Positions 9,931-19,332 of a stretch of 64,000 bases of DNA are shown piece after piece. The DNA comes from Bacillus oleivorans (GTDB lineage: Bacteria > Bacillota > Bacilli > Bacillales > JC228). The stretch is from the NCBI RefSeq assembly GCF_900207585.1, contig NZ_OAOP01000008.1, positions 1 to 64,000 of the forward strand. Direction: 5' to 3'. The number at the start of each line of letters is the position of its first letter. Within the stretch, counting starts at the first letter, position 1. The notes beneath the pieces are model-generated. The model saw only the letters and a list, made by a program, of their open reading frames with translations. It searched no databases and was not told the DNA's origin. Made by a program: the position numbers and the translations under genes.

Positions 9931-10605
9931 TTATTCACCTGCTGTAACAGTTACTTCCAGCCCGGCTGCTTCATAGAAGTTTTTCTTAGCATCATTATAT
10001 TTTTCGGTGATTTCGTTAAATTGATTATTAGCTTCCATCACTAATTCATATGCTTCATTTATTTCATTAATTTTACTTTCTAATTGATCAAGGGTAAGGT
10101 TTTCATCTTGAAGAATGGTATACAATTCTTGATCGAGCTGAAGGCCTTTCATATAAGCATCATATAAGGATTTATGAGCCTGATAGCGTGTGTTCATCAC
10201 ATCGGATAACGAGGCTGCTTGAGCTTTCAGATTTTCGTCTTCAATCGTTTCGATAATATCTTGTACTTCTTTAAATTTTTCTTCAGATTCAATCATACTT
10301 TGGCGCTCAATCTCAATCTTTTCTTTTCTCTGTTCGATAATGGATAGGGCTTCTTTAGATAAAGTGAGAATTTGGTCAAATTCATTCATACTTAATGAAA
10401 TAATTTGATCAAATAAATCATGCTCCTGTTTTTCTAATTCTCGTAACGGGTCCTGCTGTTCGTTGAAGCCCTCTTCTGCAGAAACGACACCTTCTAAGGT
10501 TGTATACATCGTTTCCATTGGTGAAACTTTTTCGGTACATCCAGCTAAAAAAAAGACAGCTGCTGCAATAACTGTATATAATGTCTGTTTAGTACGCTTT
10601 TTCAT
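9931..10605 (-). CDS. ykyA: YkyA-family cell-wall-binding lipoprotein
   Basis: This 224-residue lipoprotein has signal peptide and lipobox FFLAGC (Cys about residue 23). The long, almost continuous helical and charged region that follows (about 45-200), rich in Glu, Gln and Lys, is predicted coiled coil. It matches YkyA, a putative cell-wall-binding lipoprotein that lies just upstream of pdhA in B. subtilis as well. The function is unknown. In B. subtilis defB (ykrB, peptide deformylase) lies between ykrA and ykyA; here that gene is absent, leaving a 270-bp gap. Confidence 0.85.
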   Translation of the reverse strand: MKKRTKQTLYTVIAAAVFFLAGCTEKVSPMETMYTTLEGVVSAEEGFNEQQDPLRELEKQEHDLFDQIISLSMNEFDQILTLSKEALSIIEQRKEKIEIERQSMIESEEKFKEVQDIIETIEDENLKAQAASLSDVMNTRYQAHKSLYDAYMKGLQLDQELYTILQDENLTLDQLESKINEINEAYELVMEANNQFNEITEKYNDAKKNFYEAAGLEVTVTAGE

Positions 10606-10875
10606 TCTCCTACCCCCAAAATACTATTGCCTTCTCTACTATATCTTTGCCCATACTTTTTGACAATAGATTGTCCCAGATTGAAATAGGAGTAAATATT
10701 GTCAAAAAAATACAGCGTTTTTTTCCCGTTATCCCGAATTCTATTTGTCGCTATTCTATTCATCCTATTCAATGAATATGACCCTATTATTTAGATTCGG
10801 ATTAAAAATGTTTTCGATATGATAGAGAAAATAGAGCAGGGAGCTACCTAAAAACGACTTTTCCCAGCCAAACAA

Positions 10876-11646
10876 TTATATTAGTCCGACAGATTTTAAT
10901 CCATATTCAAGACCATCATCGTCGACATCCTTTGTAACAAAGTCAGCATGTCTTTTTAATACTTCAACAGCATTTCCCATGGCGACACCAGTCCCAACGG
11001 CTTGAATCATTTCTATATCGTTTAAACCGTCTCCAAATGCGAAACTATCCTTTAATTGAAATCCGATCTTATCCAGCATTTGTTTAATTCCTTCCGCTTT
11101 CGACCCGCCTTTCGGAATCACATCCATTGAAAATTCATGCCATCTTATAAAAGTAAAAGCATCAAATTCCCTTTCATATTCTTGCTGCCAATCTTCTGTA
11201 CAAAATAATAGAGATTGATACACTTTATTTTTTAAATAATAGGTTTCATCCTTTTCCGGATATCCAAAAAGCAAACTTCCCATTGCCTCTGTTACCATAA
11301 CGTCCTCTAAAATATCGGCTTTCATGTCATCCTCATTCAGAAAAACAAGCGGGTGATTGTAACTCATTGCTTTTTCATGGAGCCTAATTAATGCTTCTTG
11401 ATTCAGCGGATTTTTATAAATAGGCTCATTTTCAAACACAACATATTGACCATTAAAGCTGACATAGGAATCTATTTCCAGTTCTTTCCGAATATCTTCA
11501 AACATAAAGGGAGCTCTTCCGGTTGCAATCGCGACAAAAACATCTTGCTCTTTTAGTAGTCTAATCGCTTTTTTAGTTGATTCTGGGATTGTTTTATCAT
11601 GTCTTAACAATGTCCCATCTATATCAAAAAATACAATCTTACTCAT
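10876..11646 (-). CDS. ykrA: Cof-type HAD-IIB phosphatase, YkrA-like
   Basis: This 256-residue HAD hydrolase is probably a cytosolic sugar- or nucleotide-phosphate phosphatase. Motif I is FFDIDGTLL (nucleophile Asp about residue 7), motif II is IATGRAP, motif III Lys is in PKGGSKAEGI, and motif IV is FGDGLNDIEM. The large C2 cap between motifs II and III marks the Cof/IIB type. The ATG at 11646 follows GAGGTGA. An in-frame start at 11715 has no ribosome site. Gene order rnjA-rpoY-ykrA-ykyA-pdhA matches B. subtilis. Confidence 0.88.
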   Translation of the reverse strand: MSKIVFFDIDGTLLRHDKTIPESTKKAIRLLKEQDVFVAIATGRAPFMFEDIRKELEIDSYVSFNGQYVVFENEPIYKNPLNQEALIRLHEKAMSYNHPLVFLNEDDMKADILEDVMVTEAMGSLLFGYPEKDETYYLKNKVYQSLLFCTEDWQQEYEREFDAFTFIRWHEFSMDVIPKGGSKAEGIKQMLDKIGFQLKDSFAFGDGLNDIEMIQAVGTGVAMGNAVEVLKRHADFVTKDVDDDGLEYGLKSVGLI

Positions 11647-11805
11647 CTGGTTCACCTCTAATAGTTTGTCACATTTGTTTGTATACCCTATTTTTAGATG
11701 TTTGCCTAATTCCATCTATCCCCATGAAAAATTTCAAGAACTCTCCATATACTATAAAAAAGAAGACTGATGAATACTAGAACCATCAATAAAGGAGGGC
11801 TAAGT

Positions 11806-11877
11806 ATGCTGAAAAAATTAAGAAATCGCCTAAAAAAACAATGGAGAAATGTTGTCAAAAAGAAGCTAATGGCATAG
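11806..11877 (+). CDS. 23-residue cationic amphipathic peptide, unknown
   Basis: This tiny ORF has a near-consensus ribosome site, AAAGGAGGGC, 5 bp before ATG. The product starts MLKKLRNRLKKQ and ends VVKKKLMA. Eleven of 23 residues are Lys or Arg, and one Trp sits mid-chain. Basic and hydrophobic residues alternate in a helical pattern, suggesting a membrane- or nucleic-acid-binding helix. A terminator lies about 140 bp downstream. I do not recognise the family. It could instead be a leader peptide of a regulatory RNA. Confidence 0.5.
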   Translation: MLKKLRNRLKKQWRNVVKKKLMA

Positions 11878-12018
11878 AAGAGTATCTCTTAACTAAAATG
11901 ATAACATGTATAGTTTGAAACTTTCAGTCTGATTATGATGCTCTTTGCTAAGTTATTTAGCATGAACTTAAAAAAATAATCTTTTTCAAATATAATCGAT
12001 ATTTCAAGCTTTTCCAAG

Positions 12019-12046
12019 AATCCTCCTATTTTTTGGAGGGTTTTTT
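12019..12046 (+). terminator. Intrinsic terminator downstream of the micro-ORF
   Basis: CCTCC and GGAGG (with an extra G-T pair) enclose an AT-rich loop followed by six T. It suggests a transcript of roughly 250 nt covering the small ORF. The remaining gap, 12047-12357, shows no convincing gene. A TATAAT at 12324-12329 may be the -10 box of rpoY, without a clear -35. Confidence 0.6.
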
Positions 12047-12357
12047 CACTCGCTGGAAACAAATTAATTCAAAATGATGAGATAGCCCACTTGCTATTGT
12101 TGACTTATTTTTGTAAAGTGAAGGAAGCAGAGGATGAGTCGGATTATATTTTTTAACTCACTAGTTTCATTAACAATTCCTAGAGCAGGTTTTTCGTTAA
12201 ATGAGTGAGCAGCGATACAGGGGAAATAACTGTTCGTCCGGTTGTTTTTTCATCTGTTTCGTCTTATTTTGGTTTTTTGCCATAAAGGGTGCAGATCTCC
12301 GAAAATAGGTAGTCCACAACCACTATAATTTTATTAGATAGTCAAGGAGAGAGATGA

Positions 12358-12570
12358 ATGATTTATAAAGTATACTATCAAGAATCTAAGACTGAGGTTC
12401 CTGTACGCGAACACACAAAAACTTTATTTATTGAAGCTGAATCAGAACGTGAAGTTCGTTTAGCTTTGAAAGAAAAAAACTACAACATAGAGTATATTCA
12501 GCCAACTACCGGTGCTTATTTAGAATATGAGCAACAAAACGAAGATTTTAAATTAGTGGAGAATAGATGA
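12358..12570 (+). CDS. rpoY: RNA polymerase epsilon subunit RpoY
   Basis: This 70-residue protein matches RpoY (formerly YkzG), the small auxiliary epsilon subunit of Firmicute RNA polymerase. The sequence [20 protein letters not shown] and the Glu-rich middle are typical. The ribosome site is AAGGAGAGAG. It overlaps the start of rnjA by a base or so, giving the conserved rpoY-rnjA operon. Confidence 0.93.
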   Translation: MIYKVYYQESKTEVPVREHTKTLFIEAESEREVRLALKEKNYNIEYIQPTTGAYLEYEQQNEDFKLVENR

Positions 12571-14237
12571 TGAAATTTGTAAAAAATGATCAGACGGCTA
12601 TATTTGCACTTGGTGGGCTAGGTGAAATCGGTAAGAATACCTATGGTATACAATTCCAGGATGAAATTATCATGATTGATGCGGGGATTAAATTTCCTGA
12701 GGACGAATTGCTAGGAATTGACTATGTTATCCCAGATTATTCTTACTTAGTGAAAAATGAAGAAAAAATTAAGGGTCTTTTTGTCACGCATGGACATGAA
12801 GACCATATTGGTGGAATTCCTTATTTACTGCGTGAAATCAACATTCCTATTTATGGCGGAAAACTTGCTCTAGGATTAATTCGAAATAAATTGGAAGAGC
12901 ATGGTCTTTTGAGACATGCAAAACTAATTGAAATTCAGGAAGATGACATTATTAAATTCAGAAAAACCTCTGTTACGTTTTTCCGAACGACTCATAGTAT
13001 TCCTGATTCTTATGGAATCGTTGTAAAAACACCGCCTGGGAATATTGTTCATACAGGTGACTTTAAATTTGACTTTACACCAGTTGGTGAACCGGCCAAT
13101 TTGACAAAAATGGCTGAAATCGGAAAAGAAGGAGTCCTATGTTTACTTTCCGATAGTACAAATAGTGAGGTTCCCAACTTCACCATGTCGGAACGCCGTG
13201 TAGGAGATAGCATTCATGACATATTCCGTAAGGTCGAAGGACGAATTATTTTTGCTACATTCGCATCTAACATTCATCGCCTGCAACAGGTTGTTGAAGC
13301 TGCGGTATTAAACGGACGAAAAATTGCTGTATTCGGCAGAAGTATGGAATCAGCGATTGAAATCGGCCAAGAACTCGGCTACATAAAATGCCCTAAAAAT
13401 ACTTTTATTGATACGCAGCAATTAAACCGGCTTCCTGCCCATCAAGTAACCATTTTGTGTACAGGAAGCCAAGGAGAGCCAATGGCTGCCCTTTCACGGA
13501 TTGCAAATGGGACTCATCGGCAAATACAAATCATTCCAGGCGACACAGTTGTCTTTTCTTCATCACCAATTCCTGGAAATACGATTAGCGTAAGCCGGAC
13601 GATTAATACATTATTCAAAGCAGGTGCAAACGTTATTCACGGTCCATTGAATAATATCCACACCTCCGGACATGGAGGCCAAGAAGAGCAAAAGCTTATG
13701 CTTCGATTAATGAAGCCACAATTCTTCATGCCTGTTCACGGAGAGTATCGGATGCAAAAAATGCATGCAAATTTAGCAGTGGATTGTGGTGTTAAAGAAG
13801 AAAATTGCTTTATTTTGGATAACGGTGAAGTATTAGCCTTAAGCCAGGATGAAGCCCAAGTGGCAGGAAAAATACCTTCTGGAAATGTATATATTGACGG
13901 AAGCGGTGTTGGTGACATTGGTAATATCGTCTTAAGAGACCGCCGTATTCTTTCTGAAGAGGGTCTAGTGGTAGTCGTGGTGAGCATTAATATGAAGGAC
14001 TTCAAAATTGCTGCCGGACCTGACATTATTTCAAGAGGTTTTGTATACATGAGAGAGTCTGGTGATTTAATTCAGGAAGCTCAGGGAATCGTTACAAAAC
14101 ACCTTTCTTCCATAATGGAAAGAAGAACTAGCCAATGGTCGGAAATTAAAAATGAAATTACCGACACGTTAGCTCCATTTTTATATGAAAAAACAAAGCG
14201 CCGTCCGATGATTTTGCCAATCATTATGGAGGTGTAA
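12570..14237 (+). CDS. rnjA: Ribonuclease J1
   Basis: This 555-residue metallo-beta-lactamase/beta-CASP ribonuclease has both 5' exonuclease and endonuclease activity in mRNA decay and rRNA maturation. The Zn motif [10 protein letters not shown] places H74, H76, D78 and H79. Further metal ligands are in [11 protein letters not shown] and the C-terminal [10 protein letters not shown]. Length and sequence match B. subtilis RnjA throughout. The second of two adjacent ATG codons (12570) gives the usual [10 protein letters not shown] start. The first, at 12567, is inside the rpoY stop region. A terminator follows at 14291. Confidence 0.97.
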   Translation: MKFVKNDQTAIFALGGLGEIGKNTYGIQFQDEIIMIDAGIKFPEDELLGIDYVIPDYSYLVKNEEKIKGLFVTHGHEDHIGGIPYLLREINIPIYGGKLALGLIRNKLEEHGLLRHAKLIEIQEDDIIKFRKTSVTFFRTTHSIPDSYGIVVKTPPGNIVHTGDFKFDFTPVGEPANLTKMAEIGKEGVLCLLSDSTNSEVPNFTMSERRVGDSIHDIFRKVEGRIIFATFASNIHRLQQVVEAAVLNGRKIAVFGRSMESAIEIGQELGYIKCPKNTFIDTQQLNRLPAHQVTILCTGSQGEPMAALSRIANGTHRQIQIIPGDTVVFSSSPIPGNTISVSRTINTLFKAGANVIHGPLNNIHTSGHGGQEEQKLMLRLMKPQFFMPVHGEYRMQKMHANLAVDCGVKEENCFILDNGEVLALSQDEAQVAGKIPSGNVYIDGSGVGDIGNIVLRDRRILSEEGLVVVVVSINMKDFKIAAGPDIISRGFVYMRESGDLIQEAQGIVTKHLSSIMERRTSQWSEIKNEITDTLAPFLYEKTKRRPMILPIIMEV

Positions 14238-14290
14238 AAACTAAAGCTAGAGCTCGGGTTTGGTTCGGAGCAATAGATACGATCAATGGA

Positions 14291-14335
14291 AAAGCTGACT
14301 GCGTACAGGAAGTACCCTCGCAGTCAGCTTTTTTG
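14291..14335. terminator. Intrinsic terminator after rnjA
   Basis: The arms AAAGCTGACTGCG and CGCAGTCAGCTTT (13 bp) are followed by TTTT. The symmetric A and T flanks allow use by the convergent ktrC as well. Confidence 0.85.
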
Positions 14336-14362
14336 ATTGATTCAACAATAGATGATTATTTC

Positions 14363-15025
14363 TTAATCTTGGATAACTTTTTTCTCAAATCGGTTAATGT
14401 CATTATCAGCACCGATGACAATTAAAATATCTCCGCTCAAGATAACTTCATTCGCTTGAGGAGAAACAATAATTTCATTTTTTCTTTTGATGGCGACAAT
14501 ATTAATTCCATATTTGGCGCGGATATCTAAGTCAAGTATCGTATTTCCGTCTAACTTTTCACTTGCCACAATCTCAACAATGCTATGCTCATCCGATAAC
14601 TCAAGGTAGTCTAGAACACTATTTGACGCAATATTATTAGCTAATCTTCTGCCCATATCCCGCTCAGGATGAACGACATGATCCGCTCCTATCCGGCGTA
14701 CGATCTTTTCATGATAATCATTCTGAGCTTTTACGGTTACGTTGGTAACCCCTAATTCTTTGAGAATCAATGTAGTCAAGATACTGGATTGAATATCATC
14801 ACCAATCGCAACAATCACATGGTCAAAGTTTCGAATCCCTAAGCTTTTAATAACAGATTCATCTGTACTGTCAGCCACAACTGCATGGGTAGCAATTGCA
14901 GAATATTCATTAACTTTATCTTCGTCTCGATCGATGGCCATTACTTCCATTCCTAATTCAATCAGGCTCCGGACAATACTTCCGCCAAACCGGCCCAGTC
15001 CAATGACAACAAATTCTTTTTTCAT
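14363..15025 (-). CDS. ktrC: Potassium uptake regulatory subunit KtrC
   Basis: This 220-residue cytosolic RCK protein gates a Ktr potassium channel. An N-terminal Rossmann fold holds the nucleotide motif VIGLGRFGGSI (6-16) and the acidic IDRDEDKV. An RCK-C domain covers about residues 140-220. In B. subtilis KtrC pairs with KtrD, and c-di-AMP binding to RCK-C inhibits transport. The likely partner ktrD is at 60695-62053. The ATG at 15025 follows GGAGG; an upstream ATG at 15040 lies within that site. The gene is monocistronic. Confidence 0.92.
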   Translation of the reverse strand: MKKEFVVIGLGRFGGSIVRSLIELGMEVMAIDRDEDKVNEYSAIATHAVVADSTDESVIKSLGIRNFDHVIVAIGDDIQSSILTTLILKELGVTNVTVKAQNDYHEKIVRRIGADHVVHPERDMGRRLANNIASNSVLDYLELSDEHSIVEIVASEKLDGNTILDLDIRAKYGINIVAIKRKNEIIVSPQANEVILSGDILIVIGADNDINRFEKKVIQD

Positions 15026-15124
15026 ATTAATTTCCTCCAAGTCAAGTGTAAGACTTATATGTCATTTTAACATAGAAGGAATCAATCTTTGTAGAGGTTT
15101 TACTTGTTTCAAATAGGATTATAA

Positions 15125-15168
15125 AAACAGCCTCCTAAATCTTCTATATGATTTAGAACGGCTGTTTG
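15125..15168. terminator. Terminator after the ABC exporter genes
   Basis: AAACAGCC pairs with GGCTGTTT and an inner CTAAATC/GATTTAG extends the stem. It lies just after the stop codon of the minus-strand exporter operon. Confidence 0.75.
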
Positions 15169-15178
15169 TTTAAGAGCT

Positions 15179-17053
15179 TCATGCATTCAGCATTTTAAAT
15201 TGTGCACTTATTAAACCGAAATATTCACCTTTTTTCATCATAAGGTGATCATGATTTCCAGATTCTAAAATATGCCCGTTTTCAAGGACAAAGATCTGAT
15301 CAGCTTCCCGTATGGTGGAGAGTCGGTGTGCAATGATGATTGAGGTTCGTCCTTTCAGTAAAGTTCTTAGGGCATTTTGAATTTTTACCTCGGTCTCTGT
15401 ATCGATACTAGCTGTTGCTTCATCTAGAATTAAAATTCTCGGATCTGCCAACAATGCTCTTGCGAATGAAAGAAGCTGTCTTTCTCCAACTGATAGAATA
15501 TTTCCTCTTTCTTCTACTTCTGTAAAATAACCATTCGGCAGTTTTTGAATGAAGGGGTCTGCTCCGATTGCTTTTGCCGCTTCGATTACCTCTTCATCTG
15601 CAGCATCCGGACGGCCAAAACGAATGTTTTCCATGATCGTACCAGAAAAGATAAAGGTATCCTGAAGAACAATGCTAATTTGACTTCTTAAGTTTTTTAC
15701 GGAAATATCGCGAATATCATGGCCGTCTATTTTTACTTTTCCCCCGGTCGCATCATAAAAGCGGCTTATTAAATTCGCTATCGTAGTCTTACCTGAACCA
15801 GTATGGCCAACTAAAGCAACAGTTTGACCTGCTTTCATTTCGAGACTAATTCCGTTTAATGCTTTACGTTTGTTGTCATAAGAAAATTCAACATTCTCAA
15901 ATTCAATCTGCCCTTTGATTTCGGCCAATTGAATCGCTTTTTCTTTTTCATCAATAAGAGGTTTTTCATCTAAAAACTCAAATATCCGCTCTGATGAAGC
16001 CATTCCTATCAGAAGCTGGTTGTAAACCTGACCGAGTCTAGAGATAGGTTCCCAAAACATTCCTAAGTAAAAAGCAAAGGAAACAAATTCACCTATTGAA
16101 ATTTGCCCGTTACCGATTAATATTGCTCCAAACCATATTAAAATGGCGGTACCGACTGCATTTGTCATTTCCACTAGCGGTCTAAAGGTTGCATTCTTTT
16201 GTGTGGCTACGCGCCATGCTTCATAGTTGCCTGTATTCACTCCATCAAAGAATGCCATATTTTCTTTTTCTTGTGTAAAGGACTGAGTAACCCTAATCCC
16301 CTGAAGACTTTCATTCAAGTGTGAGTTAAGACTTGATTGGCGGTGTCTCACAGTCTGCCAAGAACGGCGAATGCTTCTGCGCAGCTTCGTCGAAATAAGA
16401 AACATAATCGGAACAGTAATCATAACTGCCAATGCCAATGGCGGGCTTAGAGTAAAGAGAATCACAACAATTCCTACTAGCATAATACAGTCCATTAAGA
16501 GATTAATAATCCCATTAGTAAACAGTTCTTGTAATGAGTTCACATCATTTAAAATTCTGACTAGTATAGACCCAGCTGAGCGCTGATCAAAAAAACGATG
16601 CGATAGCCCTTGGACGTGAGTAAAAAGATGCTTTCTTAAGTCATAAATAACATGCTGGCCTAATTTATTGAGCCAACTGATTCTTAAGATATTTGCTATA
16701 TAGGAAATCAAGTACATAGCTGAAATAGAAAGTACGAGCGTTGTTAACAGATTGCTGTTTTTCTCAGAAATCGCTTGCTCCAAAATATAAACCCCAATGA
16801 TTACCGGGATAAATAATCGGATCGCGGTCGTTAATAGCACCACGATAATAGAAAGGGGCACTAGCGACTTGGAATAGGGTTTTAAATAGCCTAATAGTCT
16901 CCACATCTGCGACCAGTTAAATGACTTTTCAATCACTAGATCCTGTGAATAGCGAAAACGTTTTAGTGCATTGGGATGGACATGATTTTCTTTTCGTTTT
17001 AACTGATCATCTTGCTTAACTTCAGAATAATTTTTTTCTGCTTGAGTACTCAA
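15179..17053 (-). CDS. ABC exporter half-transporter (catalytically competent Walker B)
   Basis: This 624-residue membrane ABC protein has an N-terminal charged extension of about 70 residues, six membrane helices (about 75-350) and an ATPase domain. It shows Walker A VGHTGSGKTT, Walker B ILILDEATASID with the catalytic Glu, and H-loop IIAHRLS. Its signature is LSVGERQ instead of LSGGQ. The partner encoded 12 bp upstream has the opposite pattern. The two therefore fit an asymmetric heterodimer (YknUV, YfiBC or YheHI type) for drug or lipid-like export; the substrate is unknown. The TTG start follows GAGGTGA. Confidence 0.88.
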   Translation of the reverse strand: MSTQAEKNYSEVKQDDQLKRKENHVHPNALKRFRYSQDLVIEKSFNWSQMWRLLGYLKPYSKSLVPLSIIVVLLTTAIRLFIPVIIGVYILEQAISEKNSNLLTTLVLSISAMYLISYIANILRISWLNKLGQHVIYDLRKHLFTHVQGLSHRFFDQRSAGSILVRILNDVNSLQELFTNGIINLLMDCIMLVGIVVILFTLSPPLALAVMITVPIMFLISTKLRRSIRRSWQTVRHRQSSLNSHLNESLQGIRVTQSFTQEKENMAFFDGVNTGNYEAWRVATQKNATFRPLVEMTNAVGTAILIWFGAILIGNGQISIGEFVSFAFYLGMFWEPISRLGQVYNQLLIGMASSERIFEFLDEKPLIDEKEKAIQLAEIKGQIEFENVEFSYDNKRKALNGISLEMKAGQTVALVGHTGSGKTTIANLISRFYDATGGKVKIDGHDIRDISVKNLRSQISIVLQDTFIFSGTIMENIRFGRPDAADEEVIEAAKAIGADPFIQKLPNGYFTEVEERGNILSVGERQLLSFARALLADPRILILDEATASIDTETEVKIQNALRTLLKGRTSIIIAHRLSTIREADQIFVLENGHILESGNHDHLMMKKGEYFGLISAQFKMLNA

Positions 17054-17065
17054 CTTGCTGTCACC

Positions 17066-18820
17066 TCACCCTGTCTGTGATTGAAGAACCGCTTCTTTGT
17101 CTTTATATTGAATATCATAAATGCGTTTGTATGGGCCTTGATTTTGAATGAGGTCTTCATGCCGTCCTCTTTCTACGACTTTTCCCTCTTCTAATACAAG
17201 AATCTCATCTGCATGTTTTAATGAAGAAATTCGATGAGCAATGATAAAAGTAGTTCTCTCTTTCATAACTGCTTTTAACGCTTTTTGAATTTCAAATTCT
17301 GTTTCCATATCAACCGCACTTGTAGCATCATCAAGAATAAGAATACTTGGATTTAAGCAAATTGCACGGGCAATAGAAATCCTCTGTTTTTGTCCGCCTG
17401 ATAAGCCAAGACCGCGTTCTCCCAATATCGTGTCATATCCATCTGGCAATTCTGAAATAAATTCGTGTGCCTGTGCATGCTTAGCCGCTTCCATAATCTC
17501 TTCCATTGTTGCTTCCGGCCTGCCGTAAGAGATATTCGCTTTGATACTGGAAGAGAAAAGGAAAGGTTCTTGCAGTACAAATCCAATATTATGACGTAAA
17601 GACTTTAAGGTGTATTGGTTGACATTTCGTCCGTCTACTAACACTTCCCCTTCAGCAGGTTCATAAAATCTAGTAATCAATTGAGTAATACTTGTTTTAC
17701 CAGACCCGGTTGCCCCAATTAATCCAATCGTTTTTCCAGGGTAAGCATCTAAAGAAATGTCCGAGAGGGCTGGATGAGTATCCCCTGCATATTTTAAAGT
17801 GACATTGCGGAACTCTACTTCCCCTTTCATACGGTCGACATGGATCGCATCGGGAATTTCTTTAATATCATTCGGTGCTTCTAAAATTTCGAGCAATCTT
17901 TCTCCTGAGGCCTTTGCCTGTGAAAACATATTAACCGTAAAACCAAGGTGCATGATTGGCCACATAATATAACCAAGCAGACTGTAAAAAGCTACAAGCT
18001 CCCCAAGCTGCATTTGATTATCTATAACAAGGTAGCCTCCATATCCAAGCATGAGAATAATGCTGATATTCCCTAAAAGCTCCATTAAAGGAAAGAATTT
18101 TGCCCAAATGTTAGATGTAATTAAATAGTTATCTTTGTAGTCAGCGTTAGAGACATTGAACCGACCAATCTCAAAATCTTCTCTTGATAATGATTTAACT
18201 GTATTAATACCGCTTATATTTTCCTGTAAGCGAGTATTTAGTTTCCCCATTGATTTACGAATTCCGCGAAAAGCAGGATGTACTCTTTTATCAAAGCGGT
18301 AAACCGTAAAGGCAAGGAAAGGAATGGTCGCAAGCGTCACGAAAGTCAAAGAAGGCGAATAATAAAACATGACTGAAAAACTAACAGATACGAGTAATAT
18401 GAAGCGTAAAAGTTCTGCAAATCCAAATGAAAGGAAAAATCTGAAGCCTTCTACATCAGACGTTAGCCTAGACATTAAGTCCCCTGTTTTTGCATTGTCG
18501 TAATACTTAAAAGGTAAAAATTGCAGCTTTTCATACAATTCATTTCGCAACGAAAAAACCGACTTAATTCCAAAAAGGTCACCATGATATTGATGAATAT
18601 AAGTAGCAATCCCCTTAATTGCCATAATTAGAATAAACCCTATGGCCAAATACGGTACCCATTCATATTTCCCCATTAAAACCACTTCGTCGATGGTCAG
18701 CTGAAGGATAATCGGATAGATTACCGTAATGACTGTTAGCACAAAAAGAAAAATCATCGATAAAATAAAATGTTTTTTATAGGGCCAATAAAATTCTTTT
18801 AGTTTTTTAAAAATTTCCAA
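17066..18820 (-). CDS. ABC exporter half-transporter (degenerate Walker B)
   Basis: This 584-residue partner of the next gene has six membrane helices (about 15-300) and an ATPase domain. Walker A is IGATGSGKTS, the signature a canonical LSGGQKQRISIARA, and the H-loop IIAHRIS. Walker B reads ILILDDATSAVD, with Asp in place of the catalytic Glu. Its own ATP site is thus expected to be slow, while its LSGGQ completes the active site of the partner. The TTG at 18820 follows GAGAGGGGGA. Another TTG at 18838 overlaps that site. This is the first gene of the two-gene operon. Confidence 0.88.
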   Translation of the reverse strand: MEIFKKLKEFYWPYKKHFILSMIFLFVLTVITVIYPIILQLTIDEVVLMGKYEWVPYLAIGFILIMAIKGIATYIHQYHGDLFGIKSVFSLRNELYEKLQFLPFKYYDNAKTGDLMSRLTSDVEGFRFFLSFGFAELLRFILLVSVSFSVMFYYSPSLTFVTLATIPFLAFTVYRFDKRVHPAFRGIRKSMGKLNTRLQENISGINTVKSLSREDFEIGRFNVSNADYKDNYLITSNIWAKFFPLMELLGNISIILMLGYGGYLVIDNQMQLGELVAFYSLLGYIMWPIMHLGFTVNMFSQAKASGERLLEILEAPNDIKEIPDAIHVDRMKGEVEFRNVTLKYAGDTHPALSDISLDAYPGKTIGLIGATGSGKTSITQLITRFYEPAEGEVLVDGRNVNQYTLKSLRHNIGFVLQEPFLFSSSIKANISYGRPEATMEEIMEAAKHAQAHEFISELPDGYDTILGERGLGLSGGQKQRISIARAICLNPSILILDDATSAVDMETEFEIQKALKAVMKERTTFIIAHRISSLKHADEILVLEEGKVVERGRHEDLIQNQGPYKRIYDIQYKDKEAVLQSQTG

Positions 18821-19094
18821 CGTAAATCCCCCTCTCAAGATGAACTGTAAATATTTGCACGTAAATATAAATATATCGGCTTTCGAAATATTTGGCTACC
18901 CTTTTTGCAAGAATTTTTTTCTAATTTTGATTATTGGTCATCCTTTTTTTATTTTGACATCTGTACACGATATCACAACCAACTTTGAAAGCAGTTTTTC
19001 TACATCTTAAGTATGAGATTGGATGGGGAAATATGAAAGGACTGGAGGAGAACAAAAATACCGTGTTGTCTTTAATTTAGGGGTGGCCGGAAAT

Positions 19095-19276
19095 TATAGG
19101 ACATGAGTTCCGCTATTTGTGACAAATGGGACCATTTTCAAAAATATAGGACATAGGTTCCGCTATTTAGACGAAAAACAGTGATTTTCGCCTGATTTTC
19201 GGTAAATAACGGATCGTATGTCCTATCGTATACGCAAAACAACTGATTTTATGGAAATAACGGATTGTATGTCCTT
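19095..19276. repeat. Dispersed inverted-repeat element, copy A (four 20-bp units)
   Basis: Four related units occur: GGACATGAGTTCCGCTATTT (19099-19118), GGACATAGGTTCCGCTATTT (19149-19168), then the reverse orientation AAATAACGGATCGTATGTCC (19204-19223) and AAATAACGGATTGTATGTCC (19255-19274). Start spacings are 50, 55 and 51 bp. Pairing of forward and reverse units would give nested long stems. A second copy with the same spacing is at 33431-33606. The rest of 18821-19332 shows no gene. Confidence 0.85.
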
Positions 19277-19332
19277 TAGAGTTGATCAAACTGATTTTCC
19301 TAGTCTTCTAATCCTTTAGCAGCTATTTTTCA

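Noticed and set aside
12197-12283. 28-codon minus-strand ORF beginning MAKNQNKTKQMKK
   Set aside because: The product looks protein-like, but the nearest GGAG is 13 bp before the ATG and no promoter or terminator was evident. Too weak to list as a gene.
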